The position numbers and the translations under genes were made by a program. From Aquisphaera giovannonii (GTDB taxonomy: Bacteria > Planctomycetota > Planctomycetia > Isosphaerales > Isosphaeraceae), in NCBI RefSeq assembly GCF_008087625.1, contig NZ_CP042997.1:4898001-4962000 (forward strand): a stretch of 64,000 nucleotides of DNA. The letters are read 5' to 3'. The notes under the pieces were generated by a model that saw only the letters and a program-made list of their open reading frames with translations, had not been told where the DNA came from and ran no database searches. Within the stretch, counting starts at the first letter, position 1; the number at the start of each line of letters is the position of its first letter. Below, in pieces: positions 56,954 to 64,000 of the stretch.

Positions 56954-58282
56954 ATGGGCGATCCGTTTTCCTCGGAGCGGCCGACGTCCGTCCGCCTGGG
57001 GGTGCTCGGCTTCCTGGCCGCCATGACCTTCGTCCTCTACCTGGACCGGCTCTGCATCGGCCAGGCCGCGCCGCTCATCCAGAAGGAGCTGGGCATCTCG
57101 GACACCTGGATGGGCGTGGTCTTCGCCGCGTTCAGCCTGTCCTACGTGGTCTTCGAGGTCCCCACCGGGCGCTGGGGCGACCGCTTCGGCTCGCGCGGGG
57201 TCCTCACGCGGATCGTGATCTGGTGGTCGTGCTTCACGGCGCTGACGGGGGCGGCGAGCGGCCTGGCCATGCTGCTGACGATCCGCTTCCTCTTCGGGGC
57301 GGGCGAGGCCGGGGCGCTGCCGAACTCGGCGAGGGTCCTCAAGGAGTGGTTCCCGGAGTCCACCCGGGGCAGGGCCCAGGGGATCATCACCACGGCCATG
57401 ATGGCCGGCGGCGCGGTGGCGCCCCGGATCTCGCAGTGGCTGATCAACGCGCTGGGCTGGCGCTGGACCTTCGCCAGCTTCGGGCTCCTCGGCCTGACCT
57501 GGGCGGCCCTCTTCTACGCCTGGTTCCGCGACGACCCCGCGGAGCACCCCGCCGTCAACGACGCCGAGCGCCGGCTGATCGCCGAGGGGAGGGCCAGGCC
57601 CGCGGACGCCGCCGTCGTCCACGCGCCGATCCCCTGGCGGCGGACGCTGGGGAATCCCAACATCTGGCTGCTCGGCGTGGCGATGCTGACGATGTCCGGC
57701 ATCTACACCATGCTGGGCTCCTGGTATCCCAAGTACCTCCAGTCCGCGCGCGGGGTGACCGCGGACGACTCGAGCTGGCTGTCGAGCATGGTCCTGGGGG
57801 CCGGGGCGGCGGGCTGCCTGCTGGGCGGCTGGCTGACCGACACCCTGGTGCGGGTCACCGGCAACCGTCGCTGGGGGCGGACCGCGCAGGCGACCGCCGG
57901 TGCCGGGCTGACGGCGGCCTGCCTCTTCCTGAGCCTCCGGACGGACTCGGTCTTCCTCTCCTCGGTCCTCGTCGCGGCCGCCTGCTTCGGCGTGCAGGTC
58001 CAGGTCCCCGCCTGGTGGGCGAGCGCCACCCAGGTCAGCGGGCGGCACGTCGGGGCCCTCTTCGGGCTCATGAACACGGTGGGCAACATCGGCGGGATCC
58101 TCTCACCGCCCTTCCTCGGCTTCTTCGCCGACGTCATGAAGGCCCGCGGCTATTCCGGCCGCGACCAGTGGGATCCCGGCCTGCTCGTCTACGCCGTCGT
58201 GGCGATCCTGGGCCTGGTCCTCTGGAGCCTGATCGACCCCACCCGCGGCGTGGACGAGGCGGAAGCCGGCGAGGCGGCCTGA
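56954..58282 (+). CDS. MFS transporter, anion:cation symporter (ACS) type
   Basis: 442 residues from ATG 56954 (MGDPFSSERPTSVRLGVLGF), with GGAG nine bases upstream. Twelve helices. ACS/hexuronate-type marks: TFVLYLDRLCIGQAAPLIQKE (TM1), FSLSYVVFEVPTGRWGDRFG then SRGVLT (loop 2-3 MFS motif), FLFGAGEAGALPNSARVLKE, WFPESTRGRAQGIITTAMM and GLMNTVGNIGGILSPPFLG. ACS transporters carry sugar acids such as hexuronates or glucarate. It is one base upstream of the UDP-GlcNAc epimerase gene. Confidence 0.85.
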   Translation: MGDPFSSERPTSVRLGVLGFLAAMTFVLYLDRLCIGQAAPLIQKELGISDTWMGVVFAAFSLSYVVFEVPTGRWGDRFGSRGVLTRIVIWWSCFTALTGAASGLAMLLTIRFLFGAGEAGALPNSARVLKEWFPESTRGRAQGIITTAMMAGGAVAPRISQWLINALGWRWTFASFGLLGLTWAALFYAWFRDDPAEHPAVNDAERRLIAEGRARPADAAVVHAPIPWRRTLGNPNIWLLGVAMLTMSGIYTMLGSWYPKYLQSARGVTADDSSWLSSMVLGAGAAGCLLGGWLTDTLVRVTGNRRWGRTAQATAGAGLTAACLFLSLRTDSVFLSSVLVAAACFGVQVQVPAWWASATQVSGRHVGALFGLMNTVGNIGGILSPPFLGFFADVMKARGYSGRDQWDPGLLVYAVVAILGLVLWSLIDPTRGVDEAEAGEAA

Positions 58283-58283
58283 C

Positions 58284-59447
58284 ATGGAACGCCCGGCGGT
58301 CATGACGGTCTTCGGCACCCGGCCCGAGCTGATCAAGCTCGCGCCGGTGGTCCGCGCGCTGGAGGGCCTCTCCCCGTCGCTCCGCGCGGTGACCGTCAGC
58401 ACGGGCCAGCACCGCGAGCTGCTCGCCCCGTTCCTGGATACCTTCCGGGTCCGGGTGGACCACGCGCTTCACGTCATGACGCCCGGGCAGACGCCCAACC
58501 AGGTCTGCTCCCGGATCCTCGCGGCGCTCGACCCGGTGCTCGACGCGGAGCGGCCGGCGATGGTGCTGGTGCAGGGGGACACGACCTCCGCGCTGGCCGG
58601 GGCGCTGGCGGCCTTCCACCGCGGCGTCCGGGTCGGCCACGTGGAGGCGGGCCTCCGCTCCGGCGACCGCGCCAACCCGTTCCCGGAGGAGATGAACCGC
58701 CGGCTCATCTCGCGCCTCGCCGACTTCCACTTCGCCGCGACGGAGCGGAACCGCGCGAGCCTGCTGGCCGAGGGCGTCCCGCCGGAGGCCATCGTCGTGA
58801 CGGGCAACCCGATCGTCGATGCGCTCGGGGCGATCCTCGGGGCAGGGGCCGGATCGCCGTCGCCCTCGCTGAAGCCCATCCTCGACGCGACGCGGGGCCT
58901 GAAGCGGATCGTCCTGACGACGCACCGCCGCGAGAGCTTCGGCGGGGCGCTCGCGGCGAACCTCCGGGTGCTCCGCGACTTCCTCGCCCGCCGCGAGGAG
59001 TTCGGCCTGATCTTCCCGGTGCATCCCAATCCGGAGGTCCGCCGGCAGGCGGCGGAGATCCTGGCGGGGCGGCCGCGGGTCCACCTGGTCGAGCCGCTCG
59101 ACTACCCGGCGTTCCTCGGCCTCCTCGCGGCCGCGACGCTGATCGTCTCCGACTCCGGCGGGGTCCAGGAGGAGGCCCCGAGCCTGGGCAAGCCGGTCAT
59201 CGTCCTCCGCACCAACACCGAGCGCCCGGAGTCCGTAGCCGCCGGCTTCGCGCGGCTCGCCGGCGGCGACCCCGCCGAGCTCGCCCGCCTGCTGGACGAG
59301 GCCTGCACGCCCGGCTCCTGGGCGACCACCCTCCGCGCCGGGGCCAACCCCTACGGCGCCGGCGACGCCGGCCCGCGCATCGCCCGGGCCGTGGCGGAGA
59401 TCCTGGGCGTGCCCGTGAGCGAACTCGCGCAGGATGGGGGGGAGTGA
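58284..59447 (+). CDS. wecB: UDP-N-acetylglucosamine 2-epimerase (non-hydrolysing)
   Basis: 387 residues. GT-B fold epimerase with conserved blocks: VMTVFGTRPELIKLAPVVRA, VSTGQHRELLAPFLDTF, MVLVQGDTTSALAGALAAFH, RVGHVEAGLRSGDRANPFPE, EMNRRLISRLADFHFAATE, VLTTHRRESFGGALAANL, FPVHPNPEVRR and LIVSDSGGVQEEAPSLGKPV, with Glu and His residues all present. It converts UDP-GlcNAc to UDP-ManNAc for surface polysaccharides. It begins one base after the MFS stop, so the two are co-transcribed; no glycosyltransferases are adjacent. Confidence 0.9.
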   Translation: MERPAVMTVFGTRPELIKLAPVVRALEGLSPSLRAVTVSTGQHRELLAPFLDTFRVRVDHALHVMTPGQTPNQVCSRILAALDPVLDAERPAMVLVQGDTTSALAGALAAFHRGVRVGHVEAGLRSGDRANPFPEEMNRRLISRLADFHFAATERNRASLLAEGVPPEAIVVTGNPIVDALGAILGAGAGSPSPSLKPILDATRGLKRIVLTTHRRESFGGALAANLRVLRDFLARREEFGLIFPVHPNPEVRRQAAEILAGRPRVHLVEPLDYPAFLGLLAAATLIVSDSGGVQEEAPSLGKPVIVLRTNTERPESVAAGFARLAGGDPAELARLLDEACTPGSWATTLRAGANPYGAGDAGPRIARAVAEILGVPVSELAQDGGE

Positions 59448-59629
59448 GGATCCTCCCCCGCCCGCCGACATCTCCGTCTAGGCCCTCGACCCCGAACTCC
59501 GGTCCCGTCCCCACCGCGGGGGAGGGGGCCGGAAGGGGCGGCTCGCACAGGGATGGGAGGCCCGCACAGGATCGGCTTCCGGCCATGGAGTCGAACCGGT
59601 TTGACCTCCCCCGTGCCCACCTCCCCGGG

Positions 59630-59685
59630 TCTTCTCCTCCCCCTCTTCTCCGTGTCCTCCGTGCCTCTGTGGTGAGTCCCTCCCT
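59630..59685. repeat. R3 repeat
   Basis: TCTTCTCCTCCCCCTCTTCT then CCGTGTCCTCCGTGCCTCTG and TGGTGAGTCC, the same wording as at 30297 and 48326. It stops just before the oxidoreductase stop codon; the gap 59448-59687 holds nothing else. Confidence 0.65.
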
Positions 59686-59687
59686 CC

Positions 59688-61016
59688 TCAGACCTCGAGG
59701 CGCCAGGGCGACCGCATCTCGCGGGAGAGCATGGCGTTGCCCTTCTCGGCGTGGGGGCCGACGAAGTGCTGGGCGACGGGGTCCCAGTTGAGCGGCAGGC
59801 CGGTCCGCAGGGCGATCACGCCGATGTGGCAGACCGACACGGATCGATAGCCGACCTCGACGTCGCAGATGCACCGCTTGCGGCTGGCGATGCAGTCCAT
59901 GAAGTTCCCCATGTGGTCGTTCGAGACGTACAGCCGGTTCGCGTCCTTCGGCAGGGGCTCCTCCAGGAGCTTGGGGTCGGAGGCCTCGATCCGCTCGCGG
60001 TTGACGAAGATCCAGCCCTTGTCGCCGATGAACCGGTTGCCGTTCTCGCCGTCGCTGGTGGTGACCAGCCTCGCCCCGTTGCCGTACAGGTAGCTGACGG
60101 CGAAGTGCGGGTGGCAGTTGTAGGTGTTCGGCTCCTTCGAGGGCTGCTCGCCGGTGGCCGTGACGAAGACCGGGCCGGAGCCGTCCATGCCGAGGCCCCA
60201 CTGGGCGATGTCGTTGTGGTGGGCGCCCCAGTCGGTCATCTTGCCGCCGGAGTACTCGTACCACCAGCGGAACTCATAATGGCACTTCTCCTTGACGTAG
60301 GGGACGTCCGCGGTGGGCCCCTTCCAGAAGTTCCAGTCCAGGCCCTCCGGCGGGGACGACTCCTTGAACGGGCCGCCGCGGGGGTTGTCGCCGATGCGGG
60401 CCTCGACGGTGTGGACCTTGCCGATGCGGCCGTTCCGGACGAGCTCGCAGGCGAGGCGATAGCGGGCGTCGGAGCGCTGCTGGCTGCCGGTCTGGAAGAC
60501 GCGGTCGTACTTGCGGGCGGCCTTGACCATGGCCTTGCCCTCCTCGATCGTCAGCGACATCGGCTTCTCGCAGTAGACGTCGCAGCCGTGCTTCATGGCC
60601 TCGATGGCCACCAGCGCGTGCCAGTGGTCCACCGTGCCGACGGTGACGGCGTCGAGCTTCTCCTTGGCGAAGAGCTCGCGGAAGTCGCCGTACTGGCGGC
60701 AGTCCTTGCCGATGGTGTGGGCGGCCTTGGCGCGGTGGCCGGCGTCCACGTCGCAGACGGCGACGAACTCGACGTTCGGCTTGCTCTTGGCCCACTTCAT
60801 GATGCCCGTGCCCTGGCCGCCGACGCCGATGGCCGCCATCACGAGCTTGTCATTCGGCCCGCGGCGGCGAGCCTGCGCGTCCTCGGCCTCGCGCTCGCGC
60901 TCGGCCGCGAAGAGGTCGCGGGCGTACCAGAGGGGGAGGCCGGCGCCGACCGTCAAGGCGGCGAGCGACCGGTCCATGAATCCGCGGCGGGACAGGTTGG
61001 AGGGCTTGGGCTGCAT
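59688..61016 (-). CDS. Gfo/Idh/MocA family oxidoreductase, Tat-exported
   Basis: 442 residues. It has a Tat signal at the N-terminus: SNLSRRGFMDRSLAALTVGA with the twin arginine. The NAD-binding Rossmann core starts at VMAAIGVGGQGTGIMKWAKS; the conserved EKP motif appears as GCDVYCEKPMSLTIEEGKA, and TGSQQRSDARYRLACELVRN, YSGGKMTDWGAHHNDIAQW and GWIFVNRERIEASDP are typical of the large planctomycete 'Gfo/Idh/MocA' group. These NAD(P)-dependent enzymes act on sugars or sugar acids in the periplasm. It may serve polysaccharide breakdown with the esterase and CBM9 proteins. Confidence 0.9.
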   Translation of the reverse strand: MQPKPSNLSRRGFMDRSLAALTVGAGLPLWYARDLFAAEREREAEDAQARRRGPNDKLVMAAIGVGGQGTGIMKWAKSKPNVEFVAVCDVDAGHRAKAAHTIGKDCRQYGDFRELFAKEKLDAVTVGTVDHWHALVAIEAMKHGCDVYCEKPMSLTIEEGKAMVKAARKYDRVFQTGSQQRSDARYRLACELVRNGRIGKVHTVEARIGDNPRGGPFKESSPPEGLDWNFWKGPTADVPYVKEKCHYEFRWWYEYSGGKMTDWGAHHNDIAQWGLGMDGSGPVFVTATGEQPSKEPNTYNCHPHFAVSYLYGNGARLVTTSDGENGNRFIGDKGWIFVNRERIEASDPKLLEEPLPKDANRLYVSNDHMGNFMDCIASRKRCICDVEVGYRSVSVCHIGVIALRTGLPLNWDPVAQHFVGPHAEKGNAMLSREMRSPWRLEV

Positions 61017-61190
61017 CTCGGAGCTCCGCTCGGTGGGGAATCTCAGCGACCCGGACGATGGGGGCCGCGGGCGAGTGTGACTGCGCCATCATAGCGGGCG
61101 CCGCGAGGCGAAGATACGAGACGGTCCGGATCGGTTAGGCGCGGCGGATGCCGCTCCGGCTCCCATGGTGACAGGGAGAGCCGGAACTCC

Positions 61191-61352
61191 TTCCCCCTAC
61201 GAAGGGGGGATACAGGGGGGTGCTTTCGATCGCCTCGGCCTGCGCCATCCACCCCCTCTAACTCCCCCTTCGCAAGGGGGAGAACCGGATTCGATCGCCT
61301 CGGCCGGGACCAACACACGCCCTCTGACTCCTCCTTCGTAAGGGGGAGAACC
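61191..61352. repeat. R2 repeats in tandem (about 1.5 units)
   Basis: A full unit (CCCCCTACGAAGGGGGGATA .. CCCCCTTCGCAAGGGGG, 61195-61281) is followed by a partial one repeating GATCGCCTCGGCCGGGACCA and CTCCTTCGTAAGGGGG (61293-61346). The remainder of 61017-61415 shows nothing else. Confidence 0.75.
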
Positions 61353-61415
61353 GGATTCGATCGCCGGGGCCCGCGAGGACGACCCTCTCCGCTTGCCCCC
61401 GGCCCATATGGGCGC

Positions 61416-62189
61416 TCACTTCGGCGTGCGGGTTCCGCCGGGCGGCGTGCCGTCGAGGCCGAGGGCGATCGTCGCGGCGGTGCCGAGGGCGACGGCCATC
61501 CGGGCGAGGAGCCGCGTGGCGACCGTCTTCGAGAGGGGCTCGGCCGTCTCGGCGAGCGGATCGAGGAAGATCCCGACGACCTCGTAGACCGCCGTCCCGA
61601 CGAGGGCCCCGACGAGGCCGAGGATCGCCAACCGGGCGATCCCCCCGCGGCCCCGGCCGATGCCGAAGGCCAGGCCGCCGATCAGGCCCAGCACGCCCCA
61701 GAACGTGCCGTGCATGGCCAGCGGGATCATCATGTCCTGGTAGACCTGGGCCTGATAGTAGGAGAGGAACGGCCTGACGAGGGCCAGCGGGAGGCCCGCC
61801 CCGGCCAGGCCGCCCAGCAGCAGGCCGAAGGACCCGGCGGCCACGCCGCGCCGGAGGTCGCCGCCGGCGAGCCCGCCGGCGAGGCCCATCACCAGGCCCA
61901 GGCCGCATCCCAGCACCGCGTACTCCAGCGCGGCGTTCCTCGTCGTCGCGATCGCGTGGGTCCGCGCCGTGTTGAGCACCACCGGGGCGCCGTTGAGCGA
62001 GCCCGATTCCCCGGCCTCCGGGAACCAGCCGTAGAGAACCTCGCCCAGGCCGAAGGCCACGAGCCCGGCCGCCAGGCCGCCCAGCAGCGCCACGGCGGCC
62101 GGATTCCGCCGGCGCACGCCGGCGGGCACATCGCTCACGCCGGGCGACGAATCACTCACCATGACGACCTCCGCACGAGCATGATCCAT
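61416..62189 (-). CDS. Multi-spanning membrane protein of unknown function
   Basis: 257 residues, with a possible shorter start at MVSDSSPGV. Four to six Gly/Ala/Leu-rich membrane segments: VALLGGLAAGLVAFGLGEVL, YAVLGCGLGLVMGLAGGLAG, AGSFGLLLGGLAGAGLPLAL, GTFWGVLGLIGGLAFGIGRG and LAILGLVGALVGTAVYEVVG. The loop with GWFPEAGESGSLNGAP lies outside the first helix. Nothing in it points to a specific function. Confidence 0.65.
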   Translation of the reverse strand: MDHARAEVVMVSDSSPGVSDVPAGVRRRNPAAVALLGGLAAGLVAFGLGEVLYGWFPEAGESGSLNGAPVVLNTARTHAIATTRNAALEYAVLGCGLGLVMGLAGGLAGGDLRRGVAAGSFGLLLGGLAGAGLPLALVRPFLSYYQAQVYQDMMIPLAMHGTFWGVLGLIGGLAFGIGRGRGGIARLAILGLVGALVGTAVYEVVGIFLDPLAETAEPLSKTVATRLLARMAVALGTAATIALGLDGTPPGGTRTPK

Positions 62190-62622
62190 GTAGATGGAGG
62201 GCAGGAGGCCCTATCATGACCTCCGGACGACGCAAATCCAAGCCCCGGGAGGATTGGGACGGAATCCACGGCCGTCTTGACAGGCCTCGGCGGACGCGCG
62301 ATGATGATCGCGCGGAGATCGATTCGAAAGGTCGGCTGCGGGTCACCCTTGCAGGAAGCTGCCTACCTCGGATCGCCAGGCCCGCGAGATGGTCCGGAGC
62401 GGCCCCGGCCAGAGTCGGCCAGGAGCGTGCGATGCATCGCACATCCGGGGGCGGGATCCGCCCGACGCGCGATCGTCGGGACGGTCTCGAGGCTCTCCAT
62501 TCCGGAGGGCTCTCCCCTCGGCCCACTCCGATCGGGGTGTGTCCTCCGGCGCCACCCGGGCCAGGCGCGAACGGTCTCGTTTCGTCAAATCATCATCTTT
62601 GCCTTACTAACGAGTCTATCCC
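62190..62622 (+). other. Gene-free region upstream of the lipoprotein gene
   Basis: 433 bases in which only Arg/Pro-rich reading frames occur, none convincing. It contains a short palindrome TGCGATGCATCGCA (62427-62440) and an AT-richer end (62577-62622) that probably carries the promoter of the next gene. No repeat of the R families is present. Confidence 0.4.
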
Positions 62623-62826
62623 ATGAACCAAATCATCGATCGGCGCCGCTTTTGCGGACTCACCGGACTCCTGGCTCTCGGCGGGCTCGTCGCCTCCGGC
62701 TGCGGCGAGGACATGTCCCAGACCAAGAACATCCAGGTGGACACGCCGCCCCTCGAGAGCGCCAAGGACTCGATGGAGAATTACAGGAAGCAGCACGAGA
62801 ACGACTCGAAGTCGAAGAAGAGGTGA
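62623..62826 (+). CDS. Small lipoprotein
   Basis: 67 residues. The N-terminus MNQIIDRRRFCGLTGLLALG then GLVASGCGEDMS has a lipobox (VASGC) with the acylated Cys near residue 27, preceded by an RRRF stretch that could also be a Tat signal. The mature part (~40 residues) is charged and helical (PPLESAKDSMENYRKQHEND). Small lipoproteins of this kind often precede DUF1559 genes in planctomycetes (from memory); the next gene is one. No function is known. Confidence 0.75.
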   Translation: MNQIIDRRRFCGLTGLLALGGLVASGCGEDMSQTKNIQVDTPPLESAKDSMENYRKQHENDSKSKKR

Positions 62827-63034
62827 GGGGGAGCCCTCCGGCTCCGGAGGGCCCGGACCGCTCCACCGCCTTCGACCGCCCGCGCCGACTCGATCGCTGC
62901 TCGCCACGGCCTCCTCGCATACTCATCATTACGTGTAGAGGCCGCGCGCGATTCCCAGGATGCAATGTGATGGCGGTGTTCGCCGCCATCGTCTCGGTCG
63001 TCTCATCATCGTCTTCCTTCAAGGGGCACAGTTC

Positions 63035-64000
63035 ATGAGCAAAGTCTCGAGATCGCGGAGCGGCTTCACGCTGATCGAGCTGCTGGTCGTGATCGCCATC
63101 ATCGCCGTCCTCATCGCGCTACTGCTCCCGGCCGTGCAGTCGGCCCGCGAGGCCGCCCGCCGCGCCCAGTGCGTCAACAACCTGAAGCAGATCGGGCTGG
63201 CGCTCCACAACTATCACACGACCAGCAACTCCTTCCCGATGGGGGTCTCCGCCACCATCAACCCGCTGAATGGCAGCAACCCCTGCATCCAGTGGATGGG
63301 CTGGAGCGCCCAGGGCCTGATGCTGTCCTACATTGAGGCTGGTCCGCTCTACAACGCGATCAACTTCACGATGGATCCGATCAACTCGCCGACGTGGCCG
63401 TACAACACCACGGTGACCACGGCCCGGCTGGCCGCGTTCCTCTGCCCCTCCGACCCGCTCGCCGGCAAGCAGTACACGAACAACTACCACGCCTGCGTCG
63501 GGACGACGGCAACGGCCGACTGGGGCACCGACGGCAACCGGTGCACGGGCAAGGATTCGACCGGCCTGTTCAGCTACATCAACACCTACGGGCTGACGGA
63601 CTGCCAGGACGGGTCGTCGAACACGGTCGCCTTCAGCGAGGCGGTCGTCGGCAACGGCAGCAACCAGAAGAAGAACTACGCCAGCGGCACGAACCTCCCG
63701 GACGGCGCGCAGGGCGGGATCCAGGACGCCTGGTCGCTGGTCCCCACCGGCCAGCAGGCGCCGGGCACGTTCGTCAGCGTGCTCCAGACCTGCACCGCCC
63801 GGTTCCTGCAGGCGACCGACGGCAACGGCCTGTCCAACAGCCGCGGCCGGTTCTGGGCCTGGGGCTCCGACGGCGAGACCATGTTCAACACGCTCGTGCC
63901 CCCGTCGTCCAACCAGTACCAGTGGTCGGCCTGCCGGTTCGGCTGCGGCGGCTGCGGCTGGGATTCGTCCGACCACTCGCACATCTCCAACGCCAACAGC
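63035..64000 (+). CDS. DUF1559 prepilin-like protein (3' end beyond window)
   Basis: 322 residues to the window edge. The N-terminus is a type IV prepilin signal: [19 protein letters not shown], with Glu at position 5 after the GF cleavage point. Then come [20 protein letters not shown] and [13 protein letters not shown], the DUF1559 hallmark. The rest is the DUF1559 beta-domain with many Cys ([33 protein letters not shown]). DUF1559 proteins are the largest planctomycete-specific family and are thought to be pilin-like surface proteins. No stop is present before base 64000. Confidence 0.9.
   Translation, partial: MSKVSRSRSGFTLIELLVVIAIIAVLIALLLPAVQSAREAARRAQCVNNLKQIGLALHNYHTTSNSFPMGVSATINPLNGSNPCIQWMGWSAQGLMLSYIEAGPLYNAINFTMDPINSPTWPYNTTVTTARLAAFLCPSDPLAGKQYTNNYHACVGTTATADWGTDGNRCTGKDSTGLFSYINTYGLTDCQDGSSNTVAFSEAVVGNGSNQKKNYASGTNLPDGAQGGIQDAWSLVPTGQQAPGTFVSVLQTCTARFLQATDGNGLSNSRGRFWAWGSDGETMFNTLVPPSSNQYQWSACRFGCGGCGWDSSDHSHISNANS

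Noticed and set aside
62216-62626. Plus-strand frame of 136 codons before the lipoprotein gene
   Set aside because: No recognisable fold, Arg/Pro/Gly-rich; the AT-rich end looks like a promoter rather than coding sequence.
1-64000. Search for tRNA, rRNA and riboswitches
   Set aside because: No T-loop (GGTTCGAAT-like) with a matching acceptor stem, rRNA core sequence or riboswitch core was seen by eye; a covariance-model scan would be needed to exclude small RNAs.

Overview
The window reads as chromosomal DNA of a high-GC planctomycete, most likely of the Isosphaeraceae type (inference, no marker gene was searched). The clues are three proteins with an N-terminal LEDRRLLS/LEGRQLL-type (LEPR-XLL-like) motif, a DUF1559 prepilin-like protein at the right edge, a PEP-CTERM protein, an STGPRT-motif protein, an ECF sigma factor followed by a Ser/Thr kinase with TPRs, a BlaI/M56 pair, and a sialate O-acetylesterase and a Gfo/Idh/MocA oxidoreductase with export signals. 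No rRNA, tRNA or CRISPR array was recognised.

Layout. 0-2.6 kb: a HEAT-repeat protein and two gene remnants (HAF-type repeat protein, LysR C-terminus). 2.8-9.6 kb is an accessory island: a DUF433/DUF5615 toxin-antitoxin pair with a frameshifted toxin, a hemerythrin protein, a RAYT transposase bracketed by its REP palindromes, a HigBA-like module (toxin frameshifted, perfect palindrome upstream), a clearly AT-richer STAND NTPase with an N-terminal EAD1-like domain, and what looks like an ORF-less group II intron. 9.6-25 kb: Uma2 nuclease, STGPRT protein, two tandem TolC-like outer-membrane proteins, a LEPR-XLL protein, a sulfotransferase, then a tight operon LEPR-XLL protein - ECF sigma - Ser/Thr kinase. 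25-44 kb: BlaI/M56 signalling pair, aldehyde dehydrogenase, a DUF559 gene between 51-bp perfect inverted repeats, a bS21-like ribosomal protein, MFS transporter, flavin reductase, WD40 protein, sialate O-acetylesterase, DUF2207/LemA pair, LarA-like protein. 44-64 kb: a beta-helix LEPR-XLL protein, a 4-hydroxyproline catabolic cluster (epimerase, FAD oxidase, deaminase) divergent from a PAS-AraC regulator, PEP-CTERM protein, RHH/Doc toxin-antitoxin, CBM9-like protein, an IS4-type element, M61 peptidase, MFS transporter, UDP-GlcNAc 2-epimerase, Gfo/Idh/MocA oxidoreductase, a small lipoprotein and a truncated DUF1559 gene.

The most distinctive feature is the density of intergenic palindromic repeats. 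I separate at least five families: R1 (GGAGCCGGCTCC-cored inverted repeat, one copy lying in frame inside the M56 gene), R2 (CCCCCTTCGTAAGGGGG double hairpins, one copy interrupted by the IS with an 11-bp target duplication), R3 (CTCCGTGCCTCTGTGGTGAG-like), REPIN-like pairs of CTCTCCCGCTCGGCGGGAGAG hairpins, and the RAYT-associated REP. The RAYT and the DUF559 gene are each framed by palindromic repeats, which suggests gene/repeat partnerships. The single-gene STAND system beside toxin-antitoxin remnants is the best candidate for an uncharacterised defence or conflict locus.
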